DNA from: Mimachlamys varia
Taxonomy: Eukaryota; Mollusca; Bivalvia; Pectinida; Pectinidae
DNA length: 64,000 nt
Reading direction: 5' to 3'
Assembly (NCBI GenBank): GCA_947623455.1
Contig: OX392534.1
Location: forward strand, 36,213,426 to 36,277,425
The notes beneath the pieces were generated by a model. That model searched no databases, was not told the origin of the DNA, and saw only the letters and a list, made by a program, of their open reading frames with translations. The first letter of the stretch is position 1; each line of letters starts with the position of its first letter. Below, one piece after another: positions 23,510 to 34,595 of this stretch. The translations under genes were made by a program, and so were the position numbers.

Positions 23510-23792
23510 GATGACGTAACACACACCTATGCTGCATCTTTTACATTTAGTAATAGATACAGTATGCCGGAAAAAATTATTTAAACTGCATCATACAGCT
23601 GTGTCGTCCTCCTAGGACTCTTCAGTGATGTTAGGGATCAACAGATGGAGAAACAGAATGGTCAGGTACGTAAAACCTCTTTAATTTATGAATTTAGAAG
23701 TAAAATTAAACTTTTCCAGAATATTTCAAATCGCGTACTACGAACATGTGTATATTATGTACCGTGCCACTACTCAAATGAGATTAACTGTG
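23510..23792 (-). mobile_element. Hammerhead-bearing element H, copy A (nearly full length)
   Basis: In ribozyme orientation it runs from CACAGTTAATCTCATTTGAG, through GTAGTGGCACGGTACATAAT, the TTAATTTTACTTCTAAATTC-type block and the central hammerhead, to GTGTGTTACGTCATC. The same order of blocks is seen in copies at 26.6, 34.6 and 49.4 kb, so the element is about 280 bp. It has no ORF. Confidence 0.82.
23588..23631 (-). ncRNA. Hammerhead ribozyme, decayed (copy A)
   Basis: 44 nt in the same layout as the intact copy: stem I ACATCA/TGATGC (outermost pair lost), core CTGAAGA (allowed at N7), stem II GTCC/GGAC, then GACA in place of the invariant GAAA, and stem III ACAGCTGT before the TGATGC strand. 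The A-to-C change in the GAAA box should abolish cleavage. Confidence 0.7.
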
Positions 23793-24049
23793 AAATTAGA
23801 TACAAATATGTGCTATGTGAAATCTGCAATAATACTCGACAGAAACATATGCAAATAAAGCATTCAAATTAAGAGGTTTTAAGTTGTTTTACGTATATTT
23901 ATTTGAAAACTAATGTTTATGTATTATCATAGAAACAAAGAAAAGAATTGAAAATTTACAATTTGCATGTTTTGCTGTGCTGAGCATGAAACCTTTTAAC
24001 TGAATTCCACAAAACATTGTGTACATAGTACGCTTAAGACTAATACGGA

Positions 24050-24175
24050 TACACTTGAAAAAGTACACGGTAGTAAGGACAAGTGTTACAGAAAAGTGAG
24101 CGTCTTTTGCTTCATCGACAACACCAGCCATGTAAGTCTTGATCACATCCAAATAAACATCAGGTCCTCAAAATG
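24050..24175 (-). mobile_element. Retroelement R 3' fragment, copy 3
   Basis: Blocks GTGAGCGTCTTTTGCTTCAT, CAGCCATGTAAGTCTTGATC and AACATCAGGTCCTCAAAATG match the 3' UTR of the element at 38 kb in inverse orientation. Confidence 0.8.
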
Positions 24176-24179
24176 AAAA

Positions 24180-25090
24180 CAAATCTAGATATACAAGATT
24201 GCTTTTTACAAAATATTCCGGAGTACATACTCAAAGCCGTTCAGGTTATCTCGACAAAACTTTGTATATCAAACTAGAGTCATAGTTGTGCCTTTTGTTA
24301 TTTGCGATATTTCATTGTTTGCTATTTTCTGTTATCATGGAAGCAAATAATTCAAAAATGTGAAATTGCATTTCAGACTACAACACCTTGCGAGTGATAA
24401 TGGGCACGCTTTGCGGTACCTTGTTTTATATACATTTATTAACATTCATCGAGGTTCATTATTAGCGACCTAGAAATTTATGAGCTACAAATCCCACTTA
24501 TCTCTCTTTCCATGTAAGGTTCATTAAGTGTACTGACTAATAATGAAAACATCCATGAAATTGTTTACACGAATTTATTGCAAATCAGTACCAGAATATA
24601 TAATAATTCTAATGACTGACAATTGATATATTCGGACTCTTCTAAAATACCAACAGTTTACGGTGTTTCTCAACTAGAAATATGTATATTCACTTCAGCG
24701 ATCTTACATACTTTGTGATTAAAAAGATAACATGATTTAAGCTACCGCACCAAACTTATCTTGATATATTGTTTTTCTTAATATTTTTTATCCCTTACTA
24801 CTTCAATAAAAGTCTTTCATACCAGGTAGTTACTTTCAACGTACTTAAAACAATGAATGAGAAATGACTACGAATCATCTGTACAGTACTTTATCTAGTT
24901 CCCCAAAAATTGTATATTTATTTTGCTTTTTGTTTTTGTTCTATTTTTTACCTTTATCATAATTTTAACAAAAATTGAAAACATACATATAATTCTAACG
25001 AATCACTTACTTTGAATATTCTTGCTTCAACGATATCCCGACTTGCCCCTTGGGATTAATTAAACTCAATATATCATCATTAAAAACAAG
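24180..25090. other. AT-rich non-coding stretch
   Basis: Long A/T-rich runs, with no supported gene or element. If the exon at 25099 belongs to the gene at 21422-22345, this is part of its first intron. Confidence 0.45.
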
Positions 25091-25098
25091 ATATTTAC

Positions 25099-25111
25099 CT
25101 GTTGTTGCCAT
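25099..25111 (-). CDS. Possible first coding exon (MATT-) of a minus-strand gene
   Basis: On the minus strand a GC-richer patch (about 25240 to 25100) ends in ATGGCAACAACAG followed by GTAAAT, a usable donor. It could be the first exon of the gene at 21422-22345, but a direct join is out of frame with that ORF. So it would be 5' UTR, need another exon between, or belong to a different gene. Confidence 0.25.
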
Positions 25112-25269
25112 ACTTTCAGCGTTTCAACTCCTCCAGTTTGTTTGATGTTTAATATTAGGTACGGTTGCTGGTAGTGATGTGTTTAAGTGGCACCAGGGTA
25201 GGGACCACACCACAGCGTGGTAAAGGAAGCGTCTGGTACTGTGTGGATACAAACCGTGTCTAAATAACA

Positions 25270-26507
25270 CTATTGTTATTTTATCGACTTTCGCCTTTAA
25301 ATTTGCCTAATGTAAAGTTCAATATCCTGTTAGCATATACTTATCTTAACGTACACTGTTTAAAAGAGTAAAGGAAAATTATAAATTATGGATTATTTTG
25401 AGGGCTAGATATTATTTACAAAAGCCTTAAAGCTATTTACCGGCCCACAGTTGCATTATGACAATGCATTTCTCTCATTGATCGAGAAAGGAAAGTTTGC
25501 GATAGACGCCTGGTGCATTGTATTCATGTTGGTTAAACCTTCGGCCTCTTTCAGTATATGTTTTAATACAATATTATACAATAGAACAGACAACACTATA
25601 ATAAGACAGAATTTAAAGGTTGATAATAAAATTTCGACAGATACCATAATTCTTGTAACACTATTGAGAATTTATAATAAAAAACTACATTGCGATGCCA
25701 TTGTAATGCTTATTTAATCTTGGTCAATATTGTAATGTATTTAATATGTGTAACACGTGAACTTGATTTCGACATTGCCATTTCTTTAGAATTTCATAGC
25801 AAAAGGATGCCTTCAGTAATGAGTCACGAACATGCTCTGTTTATGTATTAAATCGTATCCAAAACACATAATTAATTGGTGGAATTTCTCATACTTTATA
25901 TCTAAAGCATGATTTCGGGTAAAAGGATACATAAAAGGATATCTACAATTCTACTGTTAGGCGGGTCTTTCAATTTGGTTTTGCTGTCTCCTTAGAATTT
26001 TCGTATCGATCCGATCCTCGTGGGTTGACGCTGTAGCATATATTTTACTTATTAACTTCGCAGTTAGTGGTTGCAATTTATCCAACACTGAAAAAACGTG
26101 GGCTATTCAAACACTACATGTTGTTGTAAATTTTTTTTTTCATCATTAATTCTACGTTTACTGTTTCATTTTCGAATCAAACTACGTTATCAAACATGGA
26201 TAAACCGTTCCCTGTTCCTTTTTACTTGATGTTTATCTGCGAGGTAAAAGGTTATCTCAAAACTGTTCTTGTTGTAGTGTATCTTTTAAATGTCATTATC
26301 ATTATCATATTGGTGGTAATATTGTAATTTTAAACATTGGTTTGAATATTTACAATTCTTAAGGCGAGTTTACGGGACATTATATACCGGTTGCTGAGGA
26401 CGATGACATTCATTCAGTAAGACCAGGTGTTCCGGAACGGTAGTCGTATTTTACCCCATCGCCATGGTAACCTGGGCTTAATCTCATGAATGTTACGTCT
26501 GAGAAAA
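25270..26507. other. Non-coding stretch
   Basis: Short ORFs on both strands near 25450-25720 overlap each other and show no coding features. A short decayed piece of retroelement R (TAAGACCAGGTGTTCCGGAA) lies near 26419-26438. Confidence 0.45.
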
Positions 26508-26546
26508 CGACAACGAAACTCGACAACGAAACTAGTTTCGTTGTCG
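26508..26546. repeat. 13-mer repeated twice, then inverted (perfect 26-bp palindrome)
   Basis: CGACAACGAAACT occurs at 26508-26520 and again at 26521-26533, followed at once by its exact inverse AGTTTCGTTGTCG at 26534-26546. The last two form a perfect spacerless palindrome. It ends four bases before hammerhead element copy B. Confidence 0.95.
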
Positions 26547-26550
26547 TTGG

Positions 26551-26824
26551 AGTAGTGACACGTTATATTATATTCACATTTTCGTAGTACACGATTTTAA
26601 ACTATGCAGAACGGGTTAAATTTTACTTATAAATTCTTAAAATTAAGGGATTTACGCACCTGACCCTTCTGCTTCTACATTAGTTTAGAAATTGTTGATG
26701 CCCACCTTTTGGCCTCTAGCATCACTAGGAGGACGAAACTGCTGTATGGTGCAGTTTAATTCATTTTTCGGCATACTGTATGTATTGCTTCAAAAGGTGC
26801 AGTATATGTCTGTGTTACGTCATC
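26551..26824 (+). mobile_element. Hammerhead-bearing element H, copy B
   Basis: Begins GTAGTGACACG, carries ACGCACCTGACCCTTCTGCT and ATTAGTTTAGAAATT before the ribozyme position, then TTCATTTTTCGGCATACTGT and ends GTGTTACGTCATC. Orientation plus. Confidence 0.82.
26719..26752 (+). ncRNA. Hammerhead ribozyme remnant with core deletion (copy B)
   Basis: Stem I strand GCATCA is followed by CTAGGAGGAC instead of the CTGAnGA core and first stem II strand, so about ten bases are missing. The GAAAC box remains and is followed by TGCTGTA and TGGTGC. It must be inactive. Ancestry is clear from the flanking element. Confidence 0.65.
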
Positions 26825-26829
26825 TCTAC

Positions 26830-28810
26830 AAGGTTATCACTGATTAGCATGATATAAAACATAGACGAAAAATACATATTTTCCTTTGGGAATATGCTGA
26901 CGACCATAAACGTTGGCCATATACTATTCACTATTCTTCATGTCGACATTTGCTACGGTTTTTATAAAATGCCAAATAAAAAACAATATGTATTTAAAAG
27001 TTTAATGTTCTGTAAGTCAAATCCATACATATATGTAAGTGGAAGTAACAGCGCTCAAGGTCGGGAACAGGAACTGTCCAATTATTCTTTTGGAAAACAA
27101 ATGGCATGCTTTGGCCAAAAAGCATCCCTGCAACGCTACTACAGCAAAAGTGTATCCATAAGGGACATGGAAGTATTGATAGATTTGACTGGGATGTGGA
27201 TCTTCCTCTGATTGCTCTAAAAGCACGCATTTCCTGCCGGCAGGTCACTTGGTACTTGAGTACAGTACGTACATTGTATGCATTTACCAAACATGCTGCG
27301 ACACTTTGTGCATTAAACCAGCACTCTACGACCTATTTCGTCTAGAAAGGAATTGCTTAGGTTTTGTTGCAAGAAATGTTATTTACGCTTCATCCAAAGT
27401 TTTGTTTTAGGAATTTGAAACATATTGACAGATAATTCATATGGGCGAAAACTCTTCGTCGCAATGTTTCTGCAAGATTAGTGAATTATTCAAATTGATA
27501 ATTAAAATAAATATTTTCTTTCAAAAATATACCAATTATATGCATATATAAGGTTCAATGATTTGGCATTTTGAATCGGGGTAGTAAAAAAAAACTTTAG
27601 TTAGCAACCATATGCAGATTAACGAATTCACGTAGTTTGAAACAATTCAAATTTCAATTTTCGAATATTGAAAAAATTCATTATTTTTTTTTTTTTTTTG
27701 CGGAATGTCTATATTAGTAAATGATGTCAAAAAGAAGTGCATCAAAAAAGTTCAGCTGTGTCAAATGTGAAGTATTGATTGTTAATTTTGGCCAGAAAGG
27801 AATCATTAACACTTCGTCGAGAGCAGACTGATGCAAAAGCTGAAACTATAACTCGGGTCGAAACGAGCGGACAACAAAGAATTAATTTTATATCCTAATG
27901 TTGACACCGTATTACTGCATTTAAAACACGTAGAATTTTAAACAAACAACATGTCCATATTGACGAATAAGTAACGGTACAGTCCACACGTGTGTTCCTT
28001 TGATTAGAAACTAATCAGTGACGCTTCCTTTGTAGGCGGCGTTTTAAACTTATTTATAACCTACCAGCTAATCGATATGTCAACAAGGTCTTTAAATATG
28101 GACCCCCGAGATCGAAACCCTTTTAAGAGTTGTTATGAAACCCAGTTGATAACGCAAAACATACAGTATTCCTTTAAACCTGTAATTGTTTGATGAATTC
28201 ACCACGTACAAATTAAAAACAAATATCCATACAACTGGTATATATGGGCTTTGTTGTTCTCTCTGATGAAGCAAACATCATCAGACTGTTGTGCTTTTGT
28301 TGTCATATTATCGATATTTTCCATCATTCCACTCAATATGCAGTTTATAATGACTGCAATTTTAGATAATGAACCTGAAACGCATTTAGCCTGATATTTA
28401 TTTTCGTTTTTATCTTATTAATTTTTTGATATGATAAAAAAAGCAAAAACATCAAAATAATGATTCAAATTTTTAATAATACGAGAGGGAAAAATAAAAC
28501 ACCACAGTAATGTCATATGATTCGGATATTTCTGAAAAAATACATCTCTAGACATTAAATGATTGTCAAACATTATATGTTTGAGAATATATATAATAAT
28601 ATATCATTATCATAGCATGCATAAACAATGAAAGATGAATGTTTAATTTCCGTTATGGATACACACTACACGATAAACTTTCCAGCAGACAGGTTGTGAC
28701 AATTTTACAGCTAGAACGTCAATACCTCAACTTTTTAAAGGGAGCTATTACTCATCAGCTGTATACTTTTATGTAGAATATTAACGCTTTGCTAATAAAC
28801 CCTTTTGCTT
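26830..28810. other. Non-coding stretch with overlapping short ORFs
   Basis: Between 26990 and 27345 several frames of 69-105 codons are open on both strands in a patch of more balanced base composition; none resembles a known family. A T17 run lies near 27684-27700. The rest is AT-rich. Confidence 0.4.
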
Positions 28811-29160
28811 TAAAGGCCTAATATACGTAACTTTCGGCAAGCCTAATAACTAATTAAATGTATAGATTAATATCAGATTAACTGATATCAGCAATATTCA
28901 AGATGAATCCTTTGGCGGTTACCGGTACAGCAGCAGTTTAAACTCGGTATTTGTAAACCCGCGTGCGTCCATTTTGAACTAACTTCTTACTTCGGCTTGT
29001 TGTTGAAGTATTATTTTCAATTCCTTCGATTTTTCTGTCAAAATTTCTTGTTAGGTACCGCTCAGGATAACTCCGATTTAGGCTTATTTTTGCATGGTTA
29101 TCAATTGGATTTTTGTAGAGACATGAAAACTTTCCTGAAGTTACGTATATTGGGCCTTTA
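28811..29160. mobile_element. MITE family A, copy 2
   Basis: Ends AAAGGCCTAATATACGTAAC and GTTACGTATATTGGGCCTTT are inverse. Same interior blocks and same orientation as copy 1 at 6.75 kb, with small deletions. The 95-codon frame inside on minus is not conserved in the other copies. Confidence 0.87.
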
Positions 29161-29230
29161 GTGGTAGCCCGCTGCAAGAGTTTAAATAGTTGATCTGTGA
29201 TATAACAGTAATGTAGCCTTTTCAATCCTG

Positions 29231-29360
29231 CTTCAAGAACGATAACTCGTCAATCCTTGCCTCGGAACGATTATTTTCTGTGATTAACTATGTCAACTAC
29301 ATCCATTGCAATCAAGAACGATAACTCGTAAACTCTTGCCTTGGAACGGTTTCTTTCTGG
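29231..29360. repeat. Two-copy direct repeat
   Basis: AAGAACGATAACTCGT, CTTGCCT(C/T)GGAACG and TTTCTGTGATT/TTTCTGGAATT occur twice about 80 bp apart. It lies directly upstream of the 152-codon ORF. Confidence 0.7.
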
Positions 29361-29799
29361 AATTACATTCTCGACAGATTATGATTTGTCAAACACAATT
29401 TGCAAATGCTATCATATAATAATCACCGTAAAACTATTTGTTTTCTTGCTTTTAATGATAATGAAATTTAAATGGAATTACTTTCCTTTGAAAAACAACA
29501 GAAGCTTCTCTCGAAAGGTTGATGAACTGGTATATGGCGCATGCGCATTTTGTTCGCAAGGACAATGCACTAAAATGCCACTCACAATATTTTGCACAAG
29601 ACTGTACAAACGCATATATACATATTTGGAGCTTCTTCGAGGCAATATTTTTATGAAACAGCTGTCAAGGAAACAGTCTTTATTGTCTTTAGGTCCTCCA
29701 GATCTAATAAAAATTTTACAGGAAAATTCAAGAGATCCAGGTTTTCGTGAAATGTTTGGAAATCAATATTCACATTCAAATCCCGACTTCAAATCATGA
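29341..29799 (+). CDS. Unassigned 152-codon ORF, uncertain
   Basis: An open frame without an ATG at its first codon (TTG); internal ATGs occur later. The last third reads like real protein (LGPPDLIKILQENSRDPGF, FGNQYSHSNPDF). The middle has a Cys-rich stretch (ACAFCSQGQC). An acceptor-like AACAACAG lies at about 29500, so a terminal exon from there to the TGA is one reading. I recognise no family. It may be a decayed transposon piece or chance. Confidence 0.25.
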   Translation: MERFLSGITFSTDYDLSNTICKCYHIIITVKLFVFLLLMIMKFKWNYFPLKNNRSFSRKVDELVYGACAFCSQGQCTKMPLTIFCTRLYKRIYTYLELLRGNIFMKQLSRKQSLLSLGPPDLIKILQENSRDPGFREMFGNQYSHSNPDFKS

Positions 29800-31223
29800 A
29801 GAGAATTTTGATAAATCACATTTCAGAATCGGAGATTGAACTCATGTAGCTAGGAGCACTTTGAACATCCGGGTATCGAGACTGATTTCTGATTTAGAAA
29901 TGACTCGACGTCATACACCGAAGATCTAATGCATATTCATAATTTATAAGATCGAATTCAGGGTGGTCATTATCTATATCATCGATCGTTTATGCAAAAC
30001 AAACTTTTTTTCTTACTAATCGTTTCGCTTATCACTGTTAGAAAAGTGGTGCTTTATCTGTCCTTAATATCAACTATGAAAGGGATTACAAAATCGATCA
30101 TTCGGCTCTAAGTTCTACAAAAACCAGAAAATACCTTTGTAAATTTACATGAGAATAAGACCAGATGTTTCAGAAGAGTAAGCGTCTTCCGCTTCATTGA
30201 CGACACCCGCCATGTAAACTATACATTTTGTGCCTACATCAGTAAGAATGACGTCAAAAAGTCAATCATTACACCAACGGACACTAAAACAGATATCAAC
30301 TCTATTGAGTTTAGGAAGAAAGTGGACATCAGTTATTTCGCAAGACAAGATATATTTTTTTATCCATTATTTACGAGGGACAGTTGAGACTCCAATTTGG
30401 TTTTGTGTTTTGGAAGTGAAGGTACAATGTATTAACAGTAGGGAGTTAGTCGTTATACGAAGCATTTTTAAAGGCATTGATGACAATATGTCTACAAACT
30501 CCATCAAAAATACTATAATACTGTCACACGCAATGAAAAGGAATACATGAATAGCATTTGTTTTGAATATTGAATGATTATTTTGATGAAAAGACTGATG
30601 CAAATAAAGGGATATGGTTATAGAAATATATTTCTATGCATGATTGTTTACATTAAATATGGAGTACTGAGTTTTATAAATGTGACTCTCTCCTATAGCT
30701 TTATCAACGTAATGTTGTTAAAAAGATATTTATGTGCTAGAGAGGTTTTCATGCTTTCATTAAAATGTAATCAAATGCCGTAAACTTGCATTTTCTTTTG
30801 CTCAGTTTCGGTACAATACTGTATGGTCTACATTCAACGAAGTATGGAAAGGATTTCTCGGAATTTTAAACAATGCAGTTATATTGAAAATAAGTGACAT
30901 TCCGTAGGAGGAAAAAACTTAATTTTAGCACCGCTATAACTCTTTGTAGTATATATACCATATAGTAACCTCATGTTGAGCTTGTATATAGACTTTGAAT
31001 CATGAAAACAGATCTTTTCCTGGAAGAAATCTTATAATATTATGTAACAATATGAACAGTTAGATATATAAAATTAATATCGATCAATAAGTTCATTCAT
31101 TAAAACGGTCGAGTTTTAATAGAAACGATTAATAACCTTTGAAATGGAGACACAATTAATCAGCTATAAATAGTTATTTAGATGGATATAATATGCATGA
31201 TGTTAGCGCGCGTGAATATGACA
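29800..31223. other. Non-coding stretch downstream of the Rolling stone-like gene
   Basis: Contains retroelement R copy 4 (30147-30222) and otherwise AT-rich sequence with overlapping short ORFs near 30230-30780. The 3' UTR of the minus-strand gene ending at 31224 must lie here; no clear AATAAA was found close by. Confidence 0.45.
30147..30222 (-). mobile_element. Retroelement R 3' fragment, copy 4
   Basis: ATGAGAATAAGACCAGATGT, AGAGTAAGCGTCTTCCGCTT and CGACACCCGCCATGTAAA match the 3' UTR of the element at 38 kb inverted. Confidence 0.8.
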
Positions 31224-31669
31224 TCACTGTGTCGCGTGCTCCTCTGCCTCTCTTTTCTCGTCAAGGGTCATATATTTTGGACTGTCGGCCATAATACTCT
31301 GCATTTCCGAACCGTCCCGGCTCGTCGCCATGTCAAAGTAAGTCTTACTGAATATCCATGACCGGAGTTTGTAAATTTCATAGAGAATAAACTGGCTGAG
31401 AATCGCCTGGACTATGCATAGCACACACGTAACAATGGCCTCAGCAGGATTCTCCCAGTTCAATACATTATACGCGTAATGGCGCCCCTGCAGAATGGTC
31501 CCGTCGTTCAGGAAGTAAATGGCGTTGAAAAGAGAGTAGATGGAGCCGAGCATGATGGCGAACAGCATGTGGAGAAGGCGCACTGGGGCGGCACTGATGA
31601 GAAGGTCAAGGACAACATAGGTGGTGTTCAACGTGTGCTTGAGGCGGCTCATGTCAGACGTCAGGATCT
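31224..31669 (-). CDS. Rolling stone-like membrane protein, terminal exon
   Basis: Acceptor CTCTCCACAG precedes the exon, which completes a split Lys codon, then runs 147 codons to a stop. It encodes the family's most conserved part: LDLLISAAPVRLLH, with two closely spaced membrane helices, an I-YFLNDGT loop, a LNWENP motif, a last helix (about VTCVLCIVQAILSQFILYEI), and a charged cytosolic tail ending EEHATQ. The plus-strand frame over it (31479-31691) is a shadow. Confidence 0.88.
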
Positions 31670-31691
31670 CTGTGGAGAGGAAAATCACTGA

Positions 31692-32353
31692 TCATGATCT
31701 CTGATAAACATTTATAGTATTTACTGTCTGGTAGATACGTGCCTGTTTTTTAATTAGTGTATATGTTTAACCTCATTATCTGGAATTTGTATGACTCGAA
31801 GGTCCATTAGGGTTCAATTGGAACTATTTTATCTGTCCCATCCAAACCACATACATGTACTAACCATTTTAACACGATTTCTTCCAATTGTTCAAATAAT
31901 TCAAAGTTTAAAATGGTCCAACGGATTCGAGATAAAGATGTATGACTGTATATGTTTCTGTATTTAGTAATTATCTTGTTAACGTATTGTTATGTTTTTA
32001 TCACATTCAAAATAAAATCAGAACAGCACAATATTTGTTTACCGAAATGCTCAATAAAAAGTTTAACTAGTATAAGGATAATACGACATGGCGTTCCGGT
32101 AGGTAATGTTGTCTTCCAAAATGCAACATAACGCTGTATTATATTGTATTTTTGTTTTGCTTATCACAGTAATGAAAAAACACTAAGTTGAAATACACTG
32201 TAGTATTTAATGATACACCAATCTGAATAAAATCTTGCCATAAACTGTATCGAAATTGTAAACAATTATTTCCAAGAACACTACAATGCTGCCTCTTTTG
32301 TTGTTACAAATATATTTATATTGATGGCAGTTTATTTTTAGGTATATACGTAC
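31692..32353. other. Intron 3 of the Rolling stone-like gene
   Basis: AT-rich intron between the two downstream exons, GT..AG on minus. A CCAATCTGAATAAAATCTTG stretch near 32219 resembles the end of the fold-back family at 19.6 and 56.8 kb. Nothing else seen. Confidence 0.6.
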
Positions 32354-32482
32354 TGGACGTGTCCAGAAAGGTGAGAAATCCCCAGTAAGATATGGTCACC
32401 ACCACAGCAGAGTTGTAACTTAGGTTTTGTAATCCCCACTGGAGCTTCAGCGACCGTGGCATCCTCTCAAACGTCTGGCGAT
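32354..32482 (-). CDS. Rolling stone-like membrane protein, middle exon
   Basis: 129 nt between acceptor TCTGCTTCAG and donor TCCA/GTACGT. It starts with two bases that complete a split Asp codon from the previous exon and ends with one base that completes Lys in the next, so the frame closes across both junctions. It encodes FERMPRSLKLQWGLQNLSYN and a membrane helix beginning SAVVVTISYWGF, matching the family's QW.L.N.S.N.A..VT..YW region. Confidence 0.88.
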
Positions 32483-32489
32483 CTGAAGC

Positions 32490-33580
32490 AGACAAAACAA
32501 AGCTTTTTGTGTTATTATAGATGTTTTATGATGGTATAAGCATACACTTACCATATAATAACAGGAAAACGTGACAGAAAACTGAATACTGTTCTTTTAA
32601 ATGAGAAGTGACCTGACAAAAAAAAGTTTGTCGTAGCAGGCTACCATGAATTGCTGCTTATTTTTTTATACACATAACTAATCAAATCATGTCGAAGATT
32701 TCACTTTACCTTTAAGGGAAAAAAATAAACAAACAAAAAATGATCAAAATATGTTTTTGCAATTCCAGTTATTTTCACTTTTTTTAAATGTACTTTTTAT
32801 AGGAATATAAATTACATTATCATAATTATGTAATAAATAGTTATCTTTAAATACCATATGTGATTTCGTTATGAAGTTACAATGACTATACATCAAATGG
32901 AAAAGAAGAATATGATGTTTGATTAAGTTTCTTTTGGGGATTCAAGGATGGAACACTATTTGTTTTATTCAATACTTATATTTATTATTCAGTTTTATTG
33001 ATGTAAAAAATAGCAGCACGTTCCAATATATATATAAATAATAACGATATTTTCAACTTAGAATGAACCAATGTAAACATGTAGAAGCCCTCAATCACAA
33101 ATTGATAGGACTTGCTAGAACTACAAGAGTTAAAACGACACCGTAGACATAAGGCTGTAGACCCTATATAGTAGGAAGAAGGAAGACGGAAATGACAGTC
33201 GTCTCAAAAGCGTCCATTTACGTTGGAGACAAATAACCTCTGATTATGCAGTTGCTTGTTTTAGCTGTTTCTATCAGACGCCAATTTGTAGATAAACTGA
33301 TACAGCTGTAGCCTGAAGTATGCGTATTTACAAAGCCTATGTATTTTCTTGTAATTTAAAACGAAATATCAGGAACAACAAAATAGCCTGGTCATTAATA
33401 AATGGCTGTCAGCATGATGCTCTGAAATTACTTTTCATCTTCAGTTACTAGGCTGTTGTATCAAGCTGTCTCCCCTCGCCTTTCGACACTTTTTTTTTAA
33501 ATAGTAACTACTGTACAATACATAATTTATTTTCGAGGCGACTTAATTTCGCGTTTTCATATGAAACGACTATTTCGCGG
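32490..33580. other. Intron sequence, no gene
   Basis: Part of the 9.1-kb intron of the Rolling stone-like gene. AT-rich. Near 33480-33580 a TTTCGAGGCGACTTAATTTC patch resembles parts of MITE family B and is interrupted by MITE A copy 3, suggesting nested insertion. Confidence 0.5.
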
Positions 33581-33974
33581 TAAAAGGCCCAATATACGTA
33601 ACTTCAGGGAAGTTTTCGTGATTCTGAAAAATTCTGAAAAAAATCCAGTTGATAACCATGCAAAAAATAAGCCTAAAACGAAGTAAACCTGGGCGGTAAC
33701 TAACAATAAACTCAGGAGAAAAAAATCCAAAGAATTAAAAATAATCCAGGTGGGGCCCACTTCAACAACAAACCGAAGGTATAGAAGACGGTTCGAAATG
33801 GACCCGTGTTTACAAATAGCGTGAATCAATTGTTGCTCTACCGGTAACCGCGAAAGAATTCATCTTGAATATTGCTGATATCAGTTAATCTTAGCTAAAT
33901 CTATAAATATAATAAGTTATTAGGCTTGATTTTCGCTTCAAGTTTTGTCGAAAGTTACGTATATTGGGCCTTTA
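33581..33974. mobile_element. MITE family A, copy 3 (inverted)
   Basis: AAAGGCCCAATATACGTAAC on the left and GTTACGTATATTGGGCCTTT on the right. The interior runs opposite to copies 1 and 2 (AACTTCAGGGAAG is next to the left end here). A 90-codon hydrophobic minus frame inside is not shared by the other copies. Confidence 0.88.
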
Positions 33975-34595
33975 ATTAATTTTGCGATAAATGCGGTCGT
34001 TAATAATAATTATGCTGTTATTGACGTATGTAAATTATTTTTCATATATGAAATGACTACTCTTACATTAGTAGCATTATCTACTTCAGTTATCCTCTAT
34101 AAACAAACCTACGTTTACATGAAAAGGCCCATGTACAATACAGTATACGTCTACAGTTGGTATACCTCTGATTGACTCAATTTCGCGGCGATTAATTTTT
34201 ACGAATTTTAATCACTTGCTTAATACGCGAAACTTCATCACACGCAAAAATAAGTTTGTTCACAGAAGTAGTGATGCTATAAGCGACGGGATCCTTTCTT
34301 GTTTTCTAAATGAAGTTTCCTACCACTGCCTTGTTATTCGGACTATCGGGGTGCCATGTACTCTTTGTCAAATAACGGACTATGAAATATGAACACGAGT
34401 GATTAGCGCTTAGAAACTGTGTGTTAGTGAAAGGTGTCATTAAATTACTTCATCCGGGTCGAAATAATTTCAGTTTTGGTCACAGTTGAGGTAAATGTTA
34501 TCTTTCGATAAGGTGCAGCAAATGCGTGTTACGTCAACTTTAATACTTTGCTGGTTTATTGTTTAGTCCCCGAGGTTTGCTGGAGCCTCCATAGC

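Noticed and set aside
28750..28790. Inverse of CTGATGAGTAATAGCTCCC as a hammerhead
   Set aside because: CTGATGAG is present on minus but no stem II partner or GAAA box follows.
31479..31691. Plus-strand 70-codon ORF
   Set aside because: Shadow of the Rolling stone-like exon on minus.
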